Positions 8,670 through 16,781 of a stretch of 64,000 nt of DNA are shown here, one piece after another; the first letter of the stretch is position 1; each line of letters starts with the position of its first letter. The notes under the pieces were generated by a model. It saw only the letters and a list, made by a program, of their open reading frames with translations. It did no database searches and was not told where the DNA came from. The DNA comes from Streptomyces durocortorensis (lineage in GTDB: Bacteria > Actinomycetota > Actinomycetes > Streptomycetales > Streptomycetaceae). Location: NCBI RefSeq assembly GCF_031760065.1, contig NZ_CP134500.1, positions 2,604,001 through 2,668,000 on the forward strand, given 5' to 3'. Made by a program: the position numbers and the translations under genes.

Positions 8670-8698
8670 TTGACAGCGGGCGGGGGGAGCCGTTCTCC
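8670..8698 (+). promoter_or_regulatory. Candidate promoter for the Cys leader peptide and cysteine dioxygenase
   Basis: A perfect TTGACA (8670-8675) is followed 17 nt later by TTCTCC (8693-8698), a poor -10. Spacing would place transcription start close to the ATG at 8707, making the leader peptide mRNA leaderless, as for the polycysteine leader ORFs described in mycobacteria. Confidence 0.4.
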
Positions 8699-8706
8699 TT
8701 GACCCC

Positions 8707-8802
8707 ATGCCAGCGACCACAGCCATGCACACGACCCACGTCCGTGGGTTCCGCAGCGCTGTCCAGGCCCGCTGTTGCTGTTCCAGCTGTCACAGCTGTT
8801 GA
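8707..8802 (+). CDS. Cysteine-rich leader peptide upstream of cysteine dioxygenase
   Basis: A 31-codon open frame starting ATG at 8707 (a second in-frame ATG is at 8725) and ending TGA at 8800-8802. The last nine residues are CCCSSCHSC, with cysteine codons at 8773, 8776, 8779, 8788 and 8797, in a genome where cysteine is rare. It ends 134 nt before the cysteine dioxygenase start and no other gene intervenes. A peptide with clustered cysteine codons in front of a cysteine-degrading enzyme suggests translation-coupled attenuation sensing charged tRNA-Cys. Polycysteine leader ORFs with such a role are established in mycobacteria; its operation here is inference. It is too short for routine gene calling. 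Confidence 0.7.
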   Translation: MPATTAMHTTHVRGFRSAVQARCCCSSCHSC

Positions 8803-8936
8803 TGCCGTAGCGCTCCAGCTCTGATTCAGCCTTCTCCGGTTTCCCGATCGGCCCCTCTGGCCGCTCGACCCCTCTTTGCTCAGCTCATCGTGACTCCCTG
8901 CACGTGCACCCCCCATGCCGAGGAACCACCGCAGCC

Positions 8937-9437
8937 ATGAACAGTGACAGCGACCTTCAGATCGCCGGCGACATTCTTGAGGTCCAGCACCTCCTCCAGC
9001 CCGCCCGCGAGCACCCCTCCACCCTCTCCGAGTTCGTCGGCCTCGCGCGCTCCATCGCGGCCGACCACGCACAGTGGGCCGGACTCGTCGAGTACGACTC
9101 CACCTCCCGCTGGTACCACCGTCTGCGCACGGGCCCGGGCTATGAGGTGTGGCTGCTGAGCTGGGTACCCGGGCAGGGCAGCGGGCGTCACGACCACGGC
9201 CGCTCCGCCGGCGTGCTGACGGTCCTGGAAGGGGAGTTGACCGAGCGCACCGAGCGGGGGACCCGGACGCTCGGTGCGGGTGCGCAGCGCGCCTTCGCCC
9301 CGGGTTACGTCCACGAAGTGGTCAACGACTCGCTCGAACCGGCCGTGAGTCTGCACGTCTACTACCCGGGCCTGACCGAGATGCCGATGCACGCGTCGCA
9401 ATCCGCCCCGACGGGCGTGGATGTCGTACCCGCCTGA
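8937..9437 (+). CDS. Cysteine dioxygenase family protein
   Basis: A 166-aa cupin that by family oxidises cysteine with O2 to cysteine sulfinate using a mononuclear ferrous centre. The metal-binding histidines are visible in GSGRHDHGRSAGVL (H85, H87) and YVHEVVND (H126), in the order of the thiol dioxygenase family. Length is near the bacterial norm of about 170-200 residues. The ATG at 8937 is used, with GAGGAA upstream; the longer frame from 8904 starts without homology. It follows the cysteine-rich leader peptide and precedes fbiA by 13 nt, so it may be cotranscribed with F420 genes. Activity on another thiol such as 3-mercaptopropionate cannot be excluded. Confidence 0.88.
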   Translation: MNSDSDLQIAGDILEVQHLLQPAREHPSTLSEFVGLARSIAADHAQWAGLVEYDSTSRWYHRLRTGPGYEVWLLSWVPGQGSGRHDHGRSAGVLTVLEGELTERTERGTRTLGAGAQRAFAPGYVHEVVNDSLEPAVSLHVYYPGLTEMPMHASQSAPTGVDVVPA

Positions 9438-9450
9438 CAAACTGCTGTGC

Positions 9451-10407
9451 ATGCGCATTGTTGTTCTGGCCGGTGGTATCGGCGGTGCCCGCTTTCTGCG
9501 CGGCCTCAAGCAGGCCGCGCCCGACGCGGACATCACGGTGATCGGCAACACGGGTGATGACATCCATCTGTTCGGGCTGAAGGTCTGCCCCGACCTCGAC
9601 ACCGTGATGTACACCCTCGGCGGTGGCATCAACGAGGAGCAGGGCTGGGGACGGGCCGACGAGACCTTCCAGGTCAAGGAGGAGCTCGCGGCGTACGGAG
9701 TGGGCCCCGAGTGGTTCGGGCTCGGTGACCGTGACTTCGCGACCCACATCGTCCGTACGCAGATGCTCGGTGCGGGCTATCCCCTCAGCGCGGTCACCGA
9801 GGCGCTCTGCGCCCGTTGGCAGCCGGGCGTGCGGCTGCTGCCGATGTCCGACGACCGGATCGAGACGCATGTCGCCGTCGAGACGGACGGCGAGAGCAAG
9901 GCCGTCCACTTCCAGGAGTACTGGGTGAAGCTTCGCGCCTCGGTGCCGGCGCAGGCGATCGTGCCCGTGGGGGCGGAGCAGGCCAAGCCCGCGCCGGGGG
10001 TGCTGGAGGCCATCGGCTCCGCCGACGTCATCGTCTTTCCGCCGTCCAACCCGGTCGTGTCCATCGGCACGATCCTCGCGGTGCCTGGCATCCGCGAGGC
10101 CATCGCCGAGGCCGGGGTGCCGGTCGTCGGCCTCTCCCCCATCGTCGGGGACGCCCCCGTGCGCGGTATGGCGGACAAGGTGCTCGCCGCGGTGGGCGTC
10201 GAGTCGACGGCCGCGGCGGTGGCCCAGCACTACGGCTCCGGGCTGCTGGACGGGTGGCTCGTCGACACGGTGGACGCCGGTGCGGTGGAGGAGGTCGAGG
10301 CGGCCGGTGTCCGCTGCCGGGCGGTGCCGCTGATGATGACGGACGTGGACGCGACGGCGGAGATGGCCCGTCAGGCGTTGACGCTGGCCGAGGAGGTACG
10401 GGCGTGA
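9451..10407 (+). CDS. fbiA: 2-phospho-L-lactate / phosphoenolpyruvate transferase of F420 synthesis
   Basis: A 318-aa CofD/FbiA protein. It transfers a phospho-C3 acid from the activated guanosine intermediate to Fo, producing (dehydro-)F420-0. The nucleotide-binding start [37 protein letters not shown] and later [18 protein letters not shown] are typical of the family. ATG at 9451 (MRIVVLAGG) is chosen over the in-frame ATG at 9421, which lies inside the previous gene. It overlaps fbiB by 4 nt (GTGA at 10404-10407), indicating coupled translation. In actinobacteria the substrate is thought to come from phosphoenolpyruvate rather than 2-phospholactate. Confidence 0.95.
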   Translation: MRIVVLAGGIGGARFLRGLKQAAPDADITVIGNTGDDIHLFGLKVCPDLDTVMYTLGGGINEEQGWGRADETFQVKEELAAYGVGPEWFGLGDRDFATHIVRTQMLGAGYPLSAVTEALCARWQPGVRLLPMSDDRIETHVAVETDGESKAVHFQEYWVKLRASVPAQAIVPVGAEQAKPAPGVLEAIGSADVIVFPPSNPVVSIGTILAVPGIREAIAEAGVPVVGLSPIVGDAPVRGMADKVLAAVGVESTAAAVAQHYGSGLLDGWLVDTVDAGAVEEVEAAGVRCRAVPLMMTDVDATAEMARQALTLAEEVRA

Positions 10408-11750
10408 GCATCGCTCCTGGTGCTGTCGGTGGCGGTGCTGTCGGTGGCGGTGCGCCCTCGTTTCAGGTCTGGGCGTTGGGCGGGCTGCCCGAGGTCCGGG
10501 CCGGGGACGATCTCGCCAAGCTGATCGCCGGGGCCGAGCCGGGGCTCGTCGACGGTGACGTCCTCCTCGTCACCTCGAAGATCGTCTCCAAGGCGGAGGG
10601 GCGGATCGTCCAGGCCGCGGACCGCGAAGCCGCCATCGACGCCGAGACCGTCCGGGTCGTGGCACGGCGCGGGACACTGCGGATCGTGGAGAACCGGCAG
10701 GGTCTGGTCATGGCCGCCGCCGGTGTCGACGCCTCGAACACCCCGGCCGGGACCGTTCTGCTTCTGCCCGAGGACCCCGATGCCTCCGCCCGGGCCATCC
10801 GGGACGGGCTGCGGGACACGCTGGGCGTCGAGGTCGGCGTCGTCATCACGGACACCTTCGGACGGCCTTGGCGCAACGGGCTCACCGATGTCGCGATCGG
10901 GGCCGCGGGGGTGCGGGTGCTGGACGACCTGCGCGGGGGGACGGACGCGTACGGCAATCCGCTCAGCGCCACGGTCGTGGCCACGGCGGACGAGCTGGCC
11001 GCCGCCGGGGATCTGGTCAAGGGGAAGGCGGCGGGGTTGCCGGTCGCCGTGGTGCGGGGGTTGCCGCACGTGGTGGCCTCCGGGGAGGACGAACCCGGCG
11101 CCCGTGCGCTCGTCCGCGGTGCGGCCGACGACATGTTCCGGCTCGGGACGTCCGAGGCGGTGCGGGAAGCGGTGACCCTGCGGCGTACGGTGCGCGAGTT
11201 CAGCGACGAGCCGGTGGATCCGGGGGCGGTGCGGAGAGCGGTGGCCGCGGCGGTGACCGCTCCTGCGCCGCATCACACGACGCCGTGGCGGTTCGTGCTG
11301 CTGGAGTCCACCGAGTCACGGACCCGGCTGCTCGACGCGATGCGGGACGCCTGGATCGCGGATCTGCGGCGGGACGGGAAGAGCGAGGAGTCGATCGCCA
11401 AGCGGGTGCGGCGCGGTGATGTGCTGCGCAACGCGCCGTATCTGGCGGTGCCGTGCCTGGTGATGGACGGCTCCCACACGTACGGGGACGAGCGGCGGGA
11501 CACTGCGGAGCGCGAGATGTTCGTGGTCGCGGCGGGGGCGGGTGTGCAGAACTTCCTCGTGGCGCTGGCGGGTGAGCGGCTCGGGTCGGCGTGGGTGTCC
11601 TCGACGATGTTCTGCCGGTCGGTGGTGCGGGAGGTGCTCTCGTTGCCGACGTCGTGGGATCCGTTGGGGGCGGTGGCGGTGGGGCACGCGGCGGGGGTGC
11701 CCCGGGAGCGAGGGGTTCGGGATGCGGAGGCGTTTATCGCTGTGCGGTGA
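10404..11750 (+). CDS. fbiB: F420-0:gamma-glutamyl ligase fused to FMN-dependent reductase
   Basis: A 448-aa two-domain FbiB. Residues 1 to about 250 are the CofE ligase ([32 protein letters not shown]) that adds gamma-linked glutamates to F420-0. Residues from about 255 to 448 are a nitroreductase fold ([42 protein letters not shown]), which in mycobacterial FbiB binds FMN and reduces dehydro-F420-0. The GTG start at 10404 overlaps the fbiA stop, which fixes the start. The frame extends far upstream inside fbiA but that part is out of context. A short Gly/Ala/Val-rich N-terminal tail precedes the ligase domain. Confidence 0.95.
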   Translation: MSIAPGAVGGGAVGGGAPSFQVWALGGLPEVRAGDDLAKLIAGAEPGLVDGDVLLVTSKIVSKAEGRIVQAADREAAIDAETVRVVARRGTLRIVENRQGLVMAAAGVDASNTPAGTVLLLPEDPDASARAIRDGLRDTLGVEVGVVITDTFGRPWRNGLTDVAIGAAGVRVLDDLRGGTDAYGNPLSATVVATADELAAAGDLVKGKAAGLPVAVVRGLPHVVASGEDEPGARALVRGAADDMFRLGTSEAVREAVTLRRTVREFSDEPVDPGAVRRAVAAAVTAPAPHHTTPWRFVLLESTESRTRLLDAMRDAWIADLRRDGKSEESIAKRVRRGDVLRNAPYLAVPCLVMDGSHTYGDERRDTAEREMFVVAAGAGVQNFLVALAGERLGSAWVSSTMFCRSVVREVLSLPTSWDPLGAVAVGHAAGVPRERGVRDAEAFIAVR

Positions 11751-11815
11751 GGTGTGCGCCGGGAGGGGGCGGGGCTGAGGGAGGCCGGGAGGCTGAGGTG
11801 GACCGAGAGGCTGGA
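11747..11815. repeat. Degenerate stop-spanning repeat after fbiB
   Basis: TGAG...GGGAGG-type blocks recur about three times at roughly 20-25 nt spacing (TGAGGTGTGCGCCGGGAGG, then TGAGGGAGGCCGGGAGG, then TGAGGTGGACCGAGAGG). The first contains the fbiB stop codon. Confidence 0.45.
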
Positions 11816-11820
11816 GCCGG

Positions 11821-12825
11821 CTACAGCGCCGCGATGTTTCCCGGGGTCATCCTCGGGCCCCGGCGCTCAGGCAGGCGGCCCGCCAGCAGGATCAGGCGTG
11901 TTGCCCTGTGGCGCTGGCCCTCGTACGGACTCAGCAGGGTCAGCATCTCCTCGTCGTCCGCGTGACGGTTGTCCGCCAGGGCGTGGCCCACGATGCCCGG
12001 GAGGTGGTAGTCGCCCACCGTGACCGCGTCCGGGGCTCCGTTGGAGCGCTGGAGGGTTTCGGCAGAGGTCCAGGGACCGATTCCCGGGATCAGTTCCAGG
12101 CGGACCTTGGCCTCGGGAAGCGGCATCGCCGATGCCTCCTCCAGCCTGGGGGCGACCCGTACGGCCCGCAGGATCGTCGACGAGCGCTTGGTGTCGACCC
12201 CTGCCTTGTGCCACTCCCAGGACGGGATCATCGCCCAGGTGCGCGCGCCCGGCATGACGTGGAGGCCCAGGTCGGCCGTGGGGCCGGGGGCCGGGGTGCC
12301 GTAGCGGCGGATCAGGAGTCGCCAGGCCCGGTACGCCTCGTCCGTGGTGACCTTCTGCTCCAGGATCGAGGGAATCAGCGACTCCATCACCAGGCCCGTG
12401 CGCAGCAGCCGCAGCCCGGGCCGCCGGTGCCGGGCCGCGGCGAGCAGGCGGTGGTGCGGGGTGAAGGCGTCCGGGTCGTCCTCCGCACCCAGGAGCGCGG
12501 GCAGCCCTGCCAGCAGCCACTCCGCGCCCGGGCCCCAGGCCGCCGCCCCGATCCGGCCACCGCGCTCCGCCACCCGCAGGGTCCCGGGGCCCTCGGGCGT
12601 CCGGGTCGCCCGCCAGAACGCGCCGTCCCCGGTCATCCGGAACGTGGGGTCGGCCGGGCCCCGGCGCAGAGGGCTCAGGACCAGGCGCAGGTCCAGTGGG
12701 CCGGGCGGGGTCCACTCCCGGGTCCGCTCCTCTGTCCCCTCCCGGGTCGGCCCCGGCCGCCGTACCGGGGCTGCCTGGGACGGCAGCGCCGGGCGCGCGG
12801 TGCGTGGGGCGAATCGTCCTGCCAC
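11821..12825 (-). CDS. DNA-3-methyladenine glycosylase, AlkA-like HhH-GPD family
   Basis: A 334-aa base-excision enzyme of the helix-hairpin-helix GPD superfamily that hydrolyses the N-glycosidic bond of alkylated bases. The hairpin is LELIPGIGPWTSAETL, followed by the catalytic aspartate in VGDYHLPG, and SLIPSILEQKVTTDEAY is the helix that packs against DNA. The first 40 residues are a basic, proline-rich extension. It converges on fbiB with 70 nt between stops and lies downstream of the manC gene on the same strand, separated by a tandem repeat. Substrate range is not readable from sequence. Confidence 0.85.
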   Translation of the reverse strand: MAGRFAPRTARPALPSQAAPVRRPGPTREGTEERTREWTPPGPLDLRLVLSPLRRGPADPTFRMTGDGAFWRATRTPEGPGTLRVAERGGRIGAAAWGPGAEWLLAGLPALLGAEDDPDAFTPHHRLLAAARHRRPGLRLLRTGLVMESLIPSILEQKVTTDEAYRAWRLLIRRYGTPAPGPTADLGLHVMPGARTWAMIPSWEWHKAGVDTKRSSTILRAVRVAPRLEEASAMPLPEAKVRLELIPGIGPWTSAETLQRSNGAPDAVTVGDYHLPGIVGHALADNRHADDEEMLTLLSPYEGQRHRATRLILLAGRLPERRGPRMTPGNIAAL

Positions 12826-12875
12826 GGGGGGGCCTCGTCAGGAGTGCGGGAGAAGGAACCCTTCGAGAGTACGGG

Positions 12876-12977
12876 GCGAAGCCCACCGGTCCCAGAAAAG
12901 AGCGAAGCCCACCGGTCCCAGGAAAGAGCGGAGCCCACCGGTCCCAGGACGAGCGGAGCCTACTGGTCCGACGAAAA
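12876..12977. repeat. 25-26 nt tandem repeat spanning the manC stop codon
   Basis: Four head-to-tail copies (12876-12901, 12902-12927, 12928-12952, 12953-12977) of a unit starting GCGAAGCCCACCGGTCCCAG. The rightmost copy contains CTA at 12960-12962, the TAG stop of the guanylyltransferase gene on the minus strand, and its remaining bases encode the last residues RFSSDQ. Confidence 0.9.
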
Positions 12978-14051
12978 GCGGATCGACGCGTCCGGGAGGG
13001 CCGCGCCGCACCAGATCCTGACCCCGTCGCGCAGCTCGTTGTCCGCGCCCACCTGTGCCCCGTCGCCGATCACCGCGCCCGTCAGCACCGTACGGCTGCC
13101 GATCCTCGCGCCCGCCCCGATCAGTGAGTCCGTGATCCTCGCGCCCGCCTCGACGGTCGCTCCCTCCAGCACCGTCGAGCCGTCTATTCTCGCGCCCGCC
13201 CCGATCACCGCGCCGGCGCCGACCACCGTGCCGCCCGTGAGCTTGGCGTCGGTGGCCACCGTGGCCGTCTCCAGGACGAGGCGGTCGCCGCAGCGGCCCG
13301 GGACCGCCGGGGACGGGGCGCGGCCGAGGACCAGGTCGGCGGAGCCGCGTACGAAGGCCTGCGGGGTACCCAGGTCCAGCCAGTACGTGGAGTCGACCAT
13401 GCCCTGGAGGTGGGCCCCGGAGGCGAGGAGTCCGGGGAAGGTCTCGCGCTCCACCGAGACCGGGCGGCCCTCGGGGATGGTGTCGATGACCGAGCGCCGG
13501 AAGATGTACGCACCGGCGTTGATCTGGTCGGTGACGATCTCCTCCGGCGTCTGCGGCTTCTCCAGGAACGCCGTGACCCGGCCCGCCGCGTCGGTGGGCA
13601 CGAGGCCGAAGGCGCGCGGGTCCTCGACCCGGGTCAGGTGGAGCGAGACGTCCGCCCCGGAGTCGTTGTGCGTGGCGACCAGGGCCCGGATGTCGAGCCC
13701 GGTCAGGATGTCGCCGTTGAAGATCAGGACCGGTTCGTCCGGCCCCGAGGACAGCTTCGGCGCGACGTTGCGGATGGCTCCGCCGGTGCCGAGCGGCTCC
13801 TGCTCGGTGACGTACTCGATGTGCAGACCGAGCGAGGAGCCGTCGCCGAAGTACGGCTCGAACACCTCGGCCAGGTAGGACGTGGCGAGCACTATGTGCT
13901 CCACCCCGGCCGCCCTGGCCCGTGCCAGCTGGTGGGTCAGGAAGGGGACGCCCGCCGCCGGGACCATCGGCTTCGGGGTGTGCACCGTGAGCGGGCGCAG
14001 TCGGGTGCCTTTGCCACCGACCAGGAGAATCGCTTCTTTTGCCTCTGTCAC
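12960..14051 (-). CDS. manC: Mannose-1-phosphate guanylyltransferase / NDP-sugar pyrophosphorylase
   Basis: A 363-aa nucleotidyltransferase. N-terminal signature ILLVGGKGTRLRPLTVHTPKPMVPAAG binds the nucleotide and sugar phosphate; FNGDILTG supplies the metal-binding aspartate; FLEKPQTP is typical of mannose-1-phosphate guanylyltransferases. The C-terminal third (from about residue 265) is a left-handed beta-helix of hexapeptide repeats (GGTVVGAGAVIGAGARIDGSTVLEGA). The product GDP-mannose would serve protein O-mannosylation and lipid-linked mannosyl donors in Streptomyces, consistent with manB at the left edge. The symbol follows that pathway; a related glucose or N-acetylglucosamine specificity is possible. 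The stop lies inside a tandem repeat. Confidence 0.88.
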   Translation of the reverse strand: MTEAKEAILLVGGKGTRLRPLTVHTPKPMVPAAGVPFLTHQLARARAAGVEHIVLATSYLAEVFEPYFGDGSSLGLHIEYVTEQEPLGTGGAIRNVAPKLSSGPDEPVLIFNGDILTGLDIRALVATHNDSGADVSLHLTRVEDPRAFGLVPTDAAGRVTAFLEKPQTPEEIVTDQINAGAYIFRRSVIDTIPEGRPVSVERETFPGLLASGAHLQGMVDSTYWLDLGTPQAFVRGSADLVLGRAPSPAVPGRCGDRLVLETATVATDAKLTGGTVVGAGAVIGAGARIDGSTVLEGATVEAGARITDSLIGAGARIGSRTVLTGAVIGDGAQVGADNELRDGVRIWCGAALPDASIRFSSDQ

Positions 14052-14132
14052 AGCACCGTCTCTGCTTTCCTGCTGGGGCCTGGCCCGGTTGGTGGCTGGC
14101 CAGTCTAAGCAGACCGGTCGGAGATGCCCCGG

Positions 14133-15683
14133 TCAGCGGCCCTGCAGTTTGGCGGAGGTGGTCCGGGCCGTGCCGAGCTTCTTGTAGAGACGCGCTCCGG
14201 GGCATTCGGTTGCGAAACCGTCCCGATGGCCCGAGATGACGTTCATTTTGACCTTCCTGCCCTTCGTGTACTTGTTGCTTCCGGCGGAGACGAGGGTGAC
14301 CTTGCTCTTGGGGTTGGCCCCGAACAGTCCGAGCTTCCAGGCGGTGAGCTTGGAGACGGCGGTCACCGCTGCGGCGGGCGGGTTGGTGGAGGTGTAGGTG
14401 CCGAGCACCGCGACGCCCATGGTGTTGGTGTTGAAGCCCAGGGTGTGGGCGCCGAGTACCGCCCTCGTGACGCCGCCCGCCCGGCCCTCGTAGATGTTTC
14501 CGCACTTGTCGACGGCAAAGTTGTAGCCGATGTCGCGCCAGCCGCTGCTCTGGGTGTGGTAGCGGTAGATGCTGCGGAGCACCGAAGGGGCCTGCTTGCA
14601 GGTGTAGTTGTTCCCGGTCGCGCTGTGGTGCACGAAGGCCGCCTTGACGGACCTGGTGTACACGAAGTTCCGCTCGCGGAGCCTCTCGTCCGCGCCCCAG
14701 CCCCTACGGGTGACGATCCCCGGACGGGGTCCGATGTACGGCTTCGCCCCGGCCGCGACGATCGCCGCCTCCTCCTCCGTCTCCGCCTTGGTCAGCGCGG
14801 GGATGAAGGTCGCGCCGAGCGGGGCGAGTTCCGCGTTGACGGCCGAGGTGGCGGCGGATTCGGCGGTGAGCGCCTCCGGCACGGCCACCACCGTGGTGGG
14901 CGGCGGGGTGTCGGCGAACCTCGCCGGGGTCGTGGCGGGGAGCTTCACCGGGGTCGCGGCCCGGTTGACGGGGGCGCCCCGGGCGGGTTCCGGCTCCGGG
15001 TCCTCGCCGGGGTCGACGAGTTCGAGGCGCAGCCCCTCGGGGAGCGGCGCGGCGATGGTCCGGTTCTGCGGATCGGGGGCCTCCGGGCGTACGCGGACCT
15101 CGACGCCGTCCGAGTCGCCGACCCAGAGCGGGGCCGTCGCCCCGCGCACGGTGCCGGTCTCCCGCTCGGCGCTGCCCAGGTCGGCGGTGTGCTCGGCGTT
15201 GTGCGTCTCGACGTCCTGCCAGTCCGACCAGTCCGTCGTCCCGGTCGCCCGGGTACGGACCTGGACCGTGCCGTGCAGCTCGGCCCCGGCATCGTCCCAG
15301 ACCACGCCCACCAGGGAGAACGGGCGGGCGTCACGCTGGGCCAGGCCCTGGCCCACCGCGCCCGCGACCCGGTTCGACGGTGCGGCAAGGGGTTCCAGGG
15401 GCAGGGACTGCGTCGAACCGGCGGGCTCGGCCGCGGACGCCATAGCCGCGGCCGCGCGGGGCTCCCCGGTGCCGAGGACAGTGCCGCGCGGGCCCGTGGC
15501 GGTGTCGGGGCGGGTCTCTCCCTCGGGCGCGGCTTCGAGTCGTACCGACGGCGGGCCCGCTCCCGGGGTCCCGTGGGACACGGAGGGGGGACGGGCAGGG
15601 GCGGAGGCGGCGGGGACGGCGAGCGGCAGGGTGAGGGCCGCCGCGCAGGTGACGCCGACTGAGGTCACGAATAGTGCACGCAT
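14133..15683 (-). CDS. Secreted N-acetylmuramoyl-L-alanine amidase (PGRP/amidase_2 domain)
   Basis: A 516-aa exported protein with a signal peptide (MRALFVTSVGVTCAAALTLPLAVPAASA), a proline/alanine-rich middle, a beta-rich region of about 200 residues, and a C-terminal peptidoglycan-recognition amidase domain from about residue 325 (TRRGWGADERL; FVHHSATGNNYTC; YNFAVDKCGNIYEGR; GHRDGFATECPGARLY). The histidines of FVHH and the Cys of ECPG fit zinc binding and cleavage of the MurNAc-L-Ala bond. Three ATGs (15701, 15689, 15683) are possible; 15683 is chosen because AGGAT lies 7 nt before it and the signal peptide then begins immediately. Confidence 0.87.
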   Translation of the reverse strand: MRALFVTSVGVTCAAALTLPLAVPAASAPARPPSVSHGTPGAGPPSVRLEAAPEGETRPDTATGPRGTVLGTGEPRAAAAMASAAEPAGSTQSLPLEPLAAPSNRVAGAVGQGLAQRDARPFSLVGVVWDDAGAELHGTVQVRTRATGTTDWSDWQDVETHNAEHTADLGSAERETGTVRGATAPLWVGDSDGVEVRVRPEAPDPQNRTIAAPLPEGLRLELVDPGEDPEPEPARGAPVNRAATPVKLPATTPARFADTPPPTTVVAVPEALTAESAATSAVNAELAPLGATFIPALTKAETEEEAAIVAAGAKPYIGPRPGIVTRRGWGADERLRERNFVYTRSVKAAFVHHSATGNNYTCKQAPSVLRSIYRYHTQSSGWRDIGYNFAVDKCGNIYEGRAGGVTRAVLGAHTLGFNTNTMGVAVLGTYTSTNPPAAAVTAVSKLTAWKLGLFGANPKSKVTLVSAGSNKYTKGRKVKMNVISGHRDGFATECPGARLYKKLGTARTTSAKLQGR

Positions 15684-15820
15684 ACGCATGATCCTGGGCA
15701 TAAACGCCTGAATCCGGCCACCCGGGCATCGACCCATAAGTGACGCCCCGTCTGCCGAACCGGTGTACGTGACACCCGTTCAGCCCGCCCCCCACGGCGT
15801 CCCCGCGTACGCTTGCGCGG

Positions 15821-16573
15821 ATGAACTCCAGCGACCGCACCCCCGCCGACCTGCTGCGATCCGCTCTCGCCGCGGACCCCGCCCGCCCCCTGGTCACCTT
15901 CTACGACGACGCCACCGGAGAACGCGTCGAACTGTCGGTGGCCACCTTCGCCAATTGGGTGGCCAAGACCGCCAATCTGCTCCAGGGCGACCTGGCCGCG
16001 GAGCCCGGCGACCGGCTCGCACTCCTGCTTCCCGCGCACTGGCAGTCCGCCGTCTGGCTGCTCGCCTGCTCCTCGGTCGGAGTCGTCGCCGACATCCAGG
16101 GCGACCCGGCCGCCGCCGACCTCGTCGTGACCGGCCCCGACACCCTGGAGCGGGCGCGGGCCTGCCGGGGTGAGCGGGTCGCGCTCGCCCTGCGCCCGCT
16201 GGGGGGCCGGTTCCCGCAGCCGCCCGAGGGGTTCTCGGACTACGCGGTGGAGGTTCCGAGCCAGGGCGACCGCTTCGCGCCCTTCGCCCCGGTGGACGCC
16301 GACGCGCCCGCGCTGGCCGTGGGCGGGGCCGAGCTGACGGGTGCGCAGCTCGTCGCCCGGGCCCGCGAGGACGCCGACGCCCTCGGGCTCGTACCGGGAT
16401 CGCGGCTGCTGACCGGGCGTACGTACGACACCTGGGACGGGCTGAGCGCCGGGCTCTTCGCCCCCCTGGCGGCCGGCGGGTCCGTGGTCCTGTGCCGCCA
16501 CCTCGGGCAGCTGGACGCGGACGGGCTCGCCAAGCGGATCGAGAGCGAGCGGGTCACCGGCACCGCGGAGTGA
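15821..16573 (+). CDS. TIGR03089 family protein (truncated AMP-binding-like)
   Basis: A 250-aa protein recognised as the actinobacterial TIGR03089 family, which resembles the N-terminal part of acyl-CoA synthetases (LVTFYDDATGERVELSVATFANWVAKTANLL; DRLALLLPAHWQSAVWLLACSSVG) but lacks the adenylation core motifs and the C-terminal lid. Enzymatic activity is therefore unlikely or different. It is divergent from the amidase gene and lies 208 nt upstream of the first LCP gene, its usual companion as far as I recall. Function unknown. Confidence 0.85.
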   Translation: MNSSDRTPADLLRSALAADPARPLVTFYDDATGERVELSVATFANWVAKTANLLQGDLAAEPGDRLALLLPAHWQSAVWLLACSSVGVVADIQGDPAAADLVVTGPDTLERARACRGERVALALRPLGGRFPQPPEGFSDYAVEVPSQGDRFAPFAPVDADAPALAVGGAELTGAQLVARAREDADALGLVPGSRLLTGRTYDTWDGLSAGLFAPLAAGGSVVLCRHLGQLDADGLAKRIESERVTGTAE

Positions 16574-16781
16574 GGCGTCCGGGCGCCGCCAACAGCGCGG
16601 TATGACAAGCGCTCTGAGGTGCACTCGTCCGGCCCACAGCGGGCCGAGTCCCCGGTACCGATCGCCGGGGCGGGTAGATGATCGGCGGTACAGACCACTC
16701 TCCCGGCAGCACACAACCAAGCGCGAGGTTCAGCCGTCTACTCCTGCGACCGGCGGCCCATCGCGCCGCCGAACGTGAAGG

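Larger units (their letters stand above)
8259..8706. other. whiB upstream regulatory region
   Basis: A long, comparatively AT-rich stretch (for example around 8320-8530) between whiB and the cysteine dioxygenase leader peptide. It holds two candidate leftward whiB promoters and one rightward promoter, annotated separately. Open frames crossing it do not have Streptomyces codon usage and are not called. Confidence 0.7.

Noticed and set aside
9421..9450. Earlier ATG for fbiA
   Set aside because: It lies inside the end of the cysteine dioxygenase gene and adds ten residues before the conserved RIVVLAGG start.
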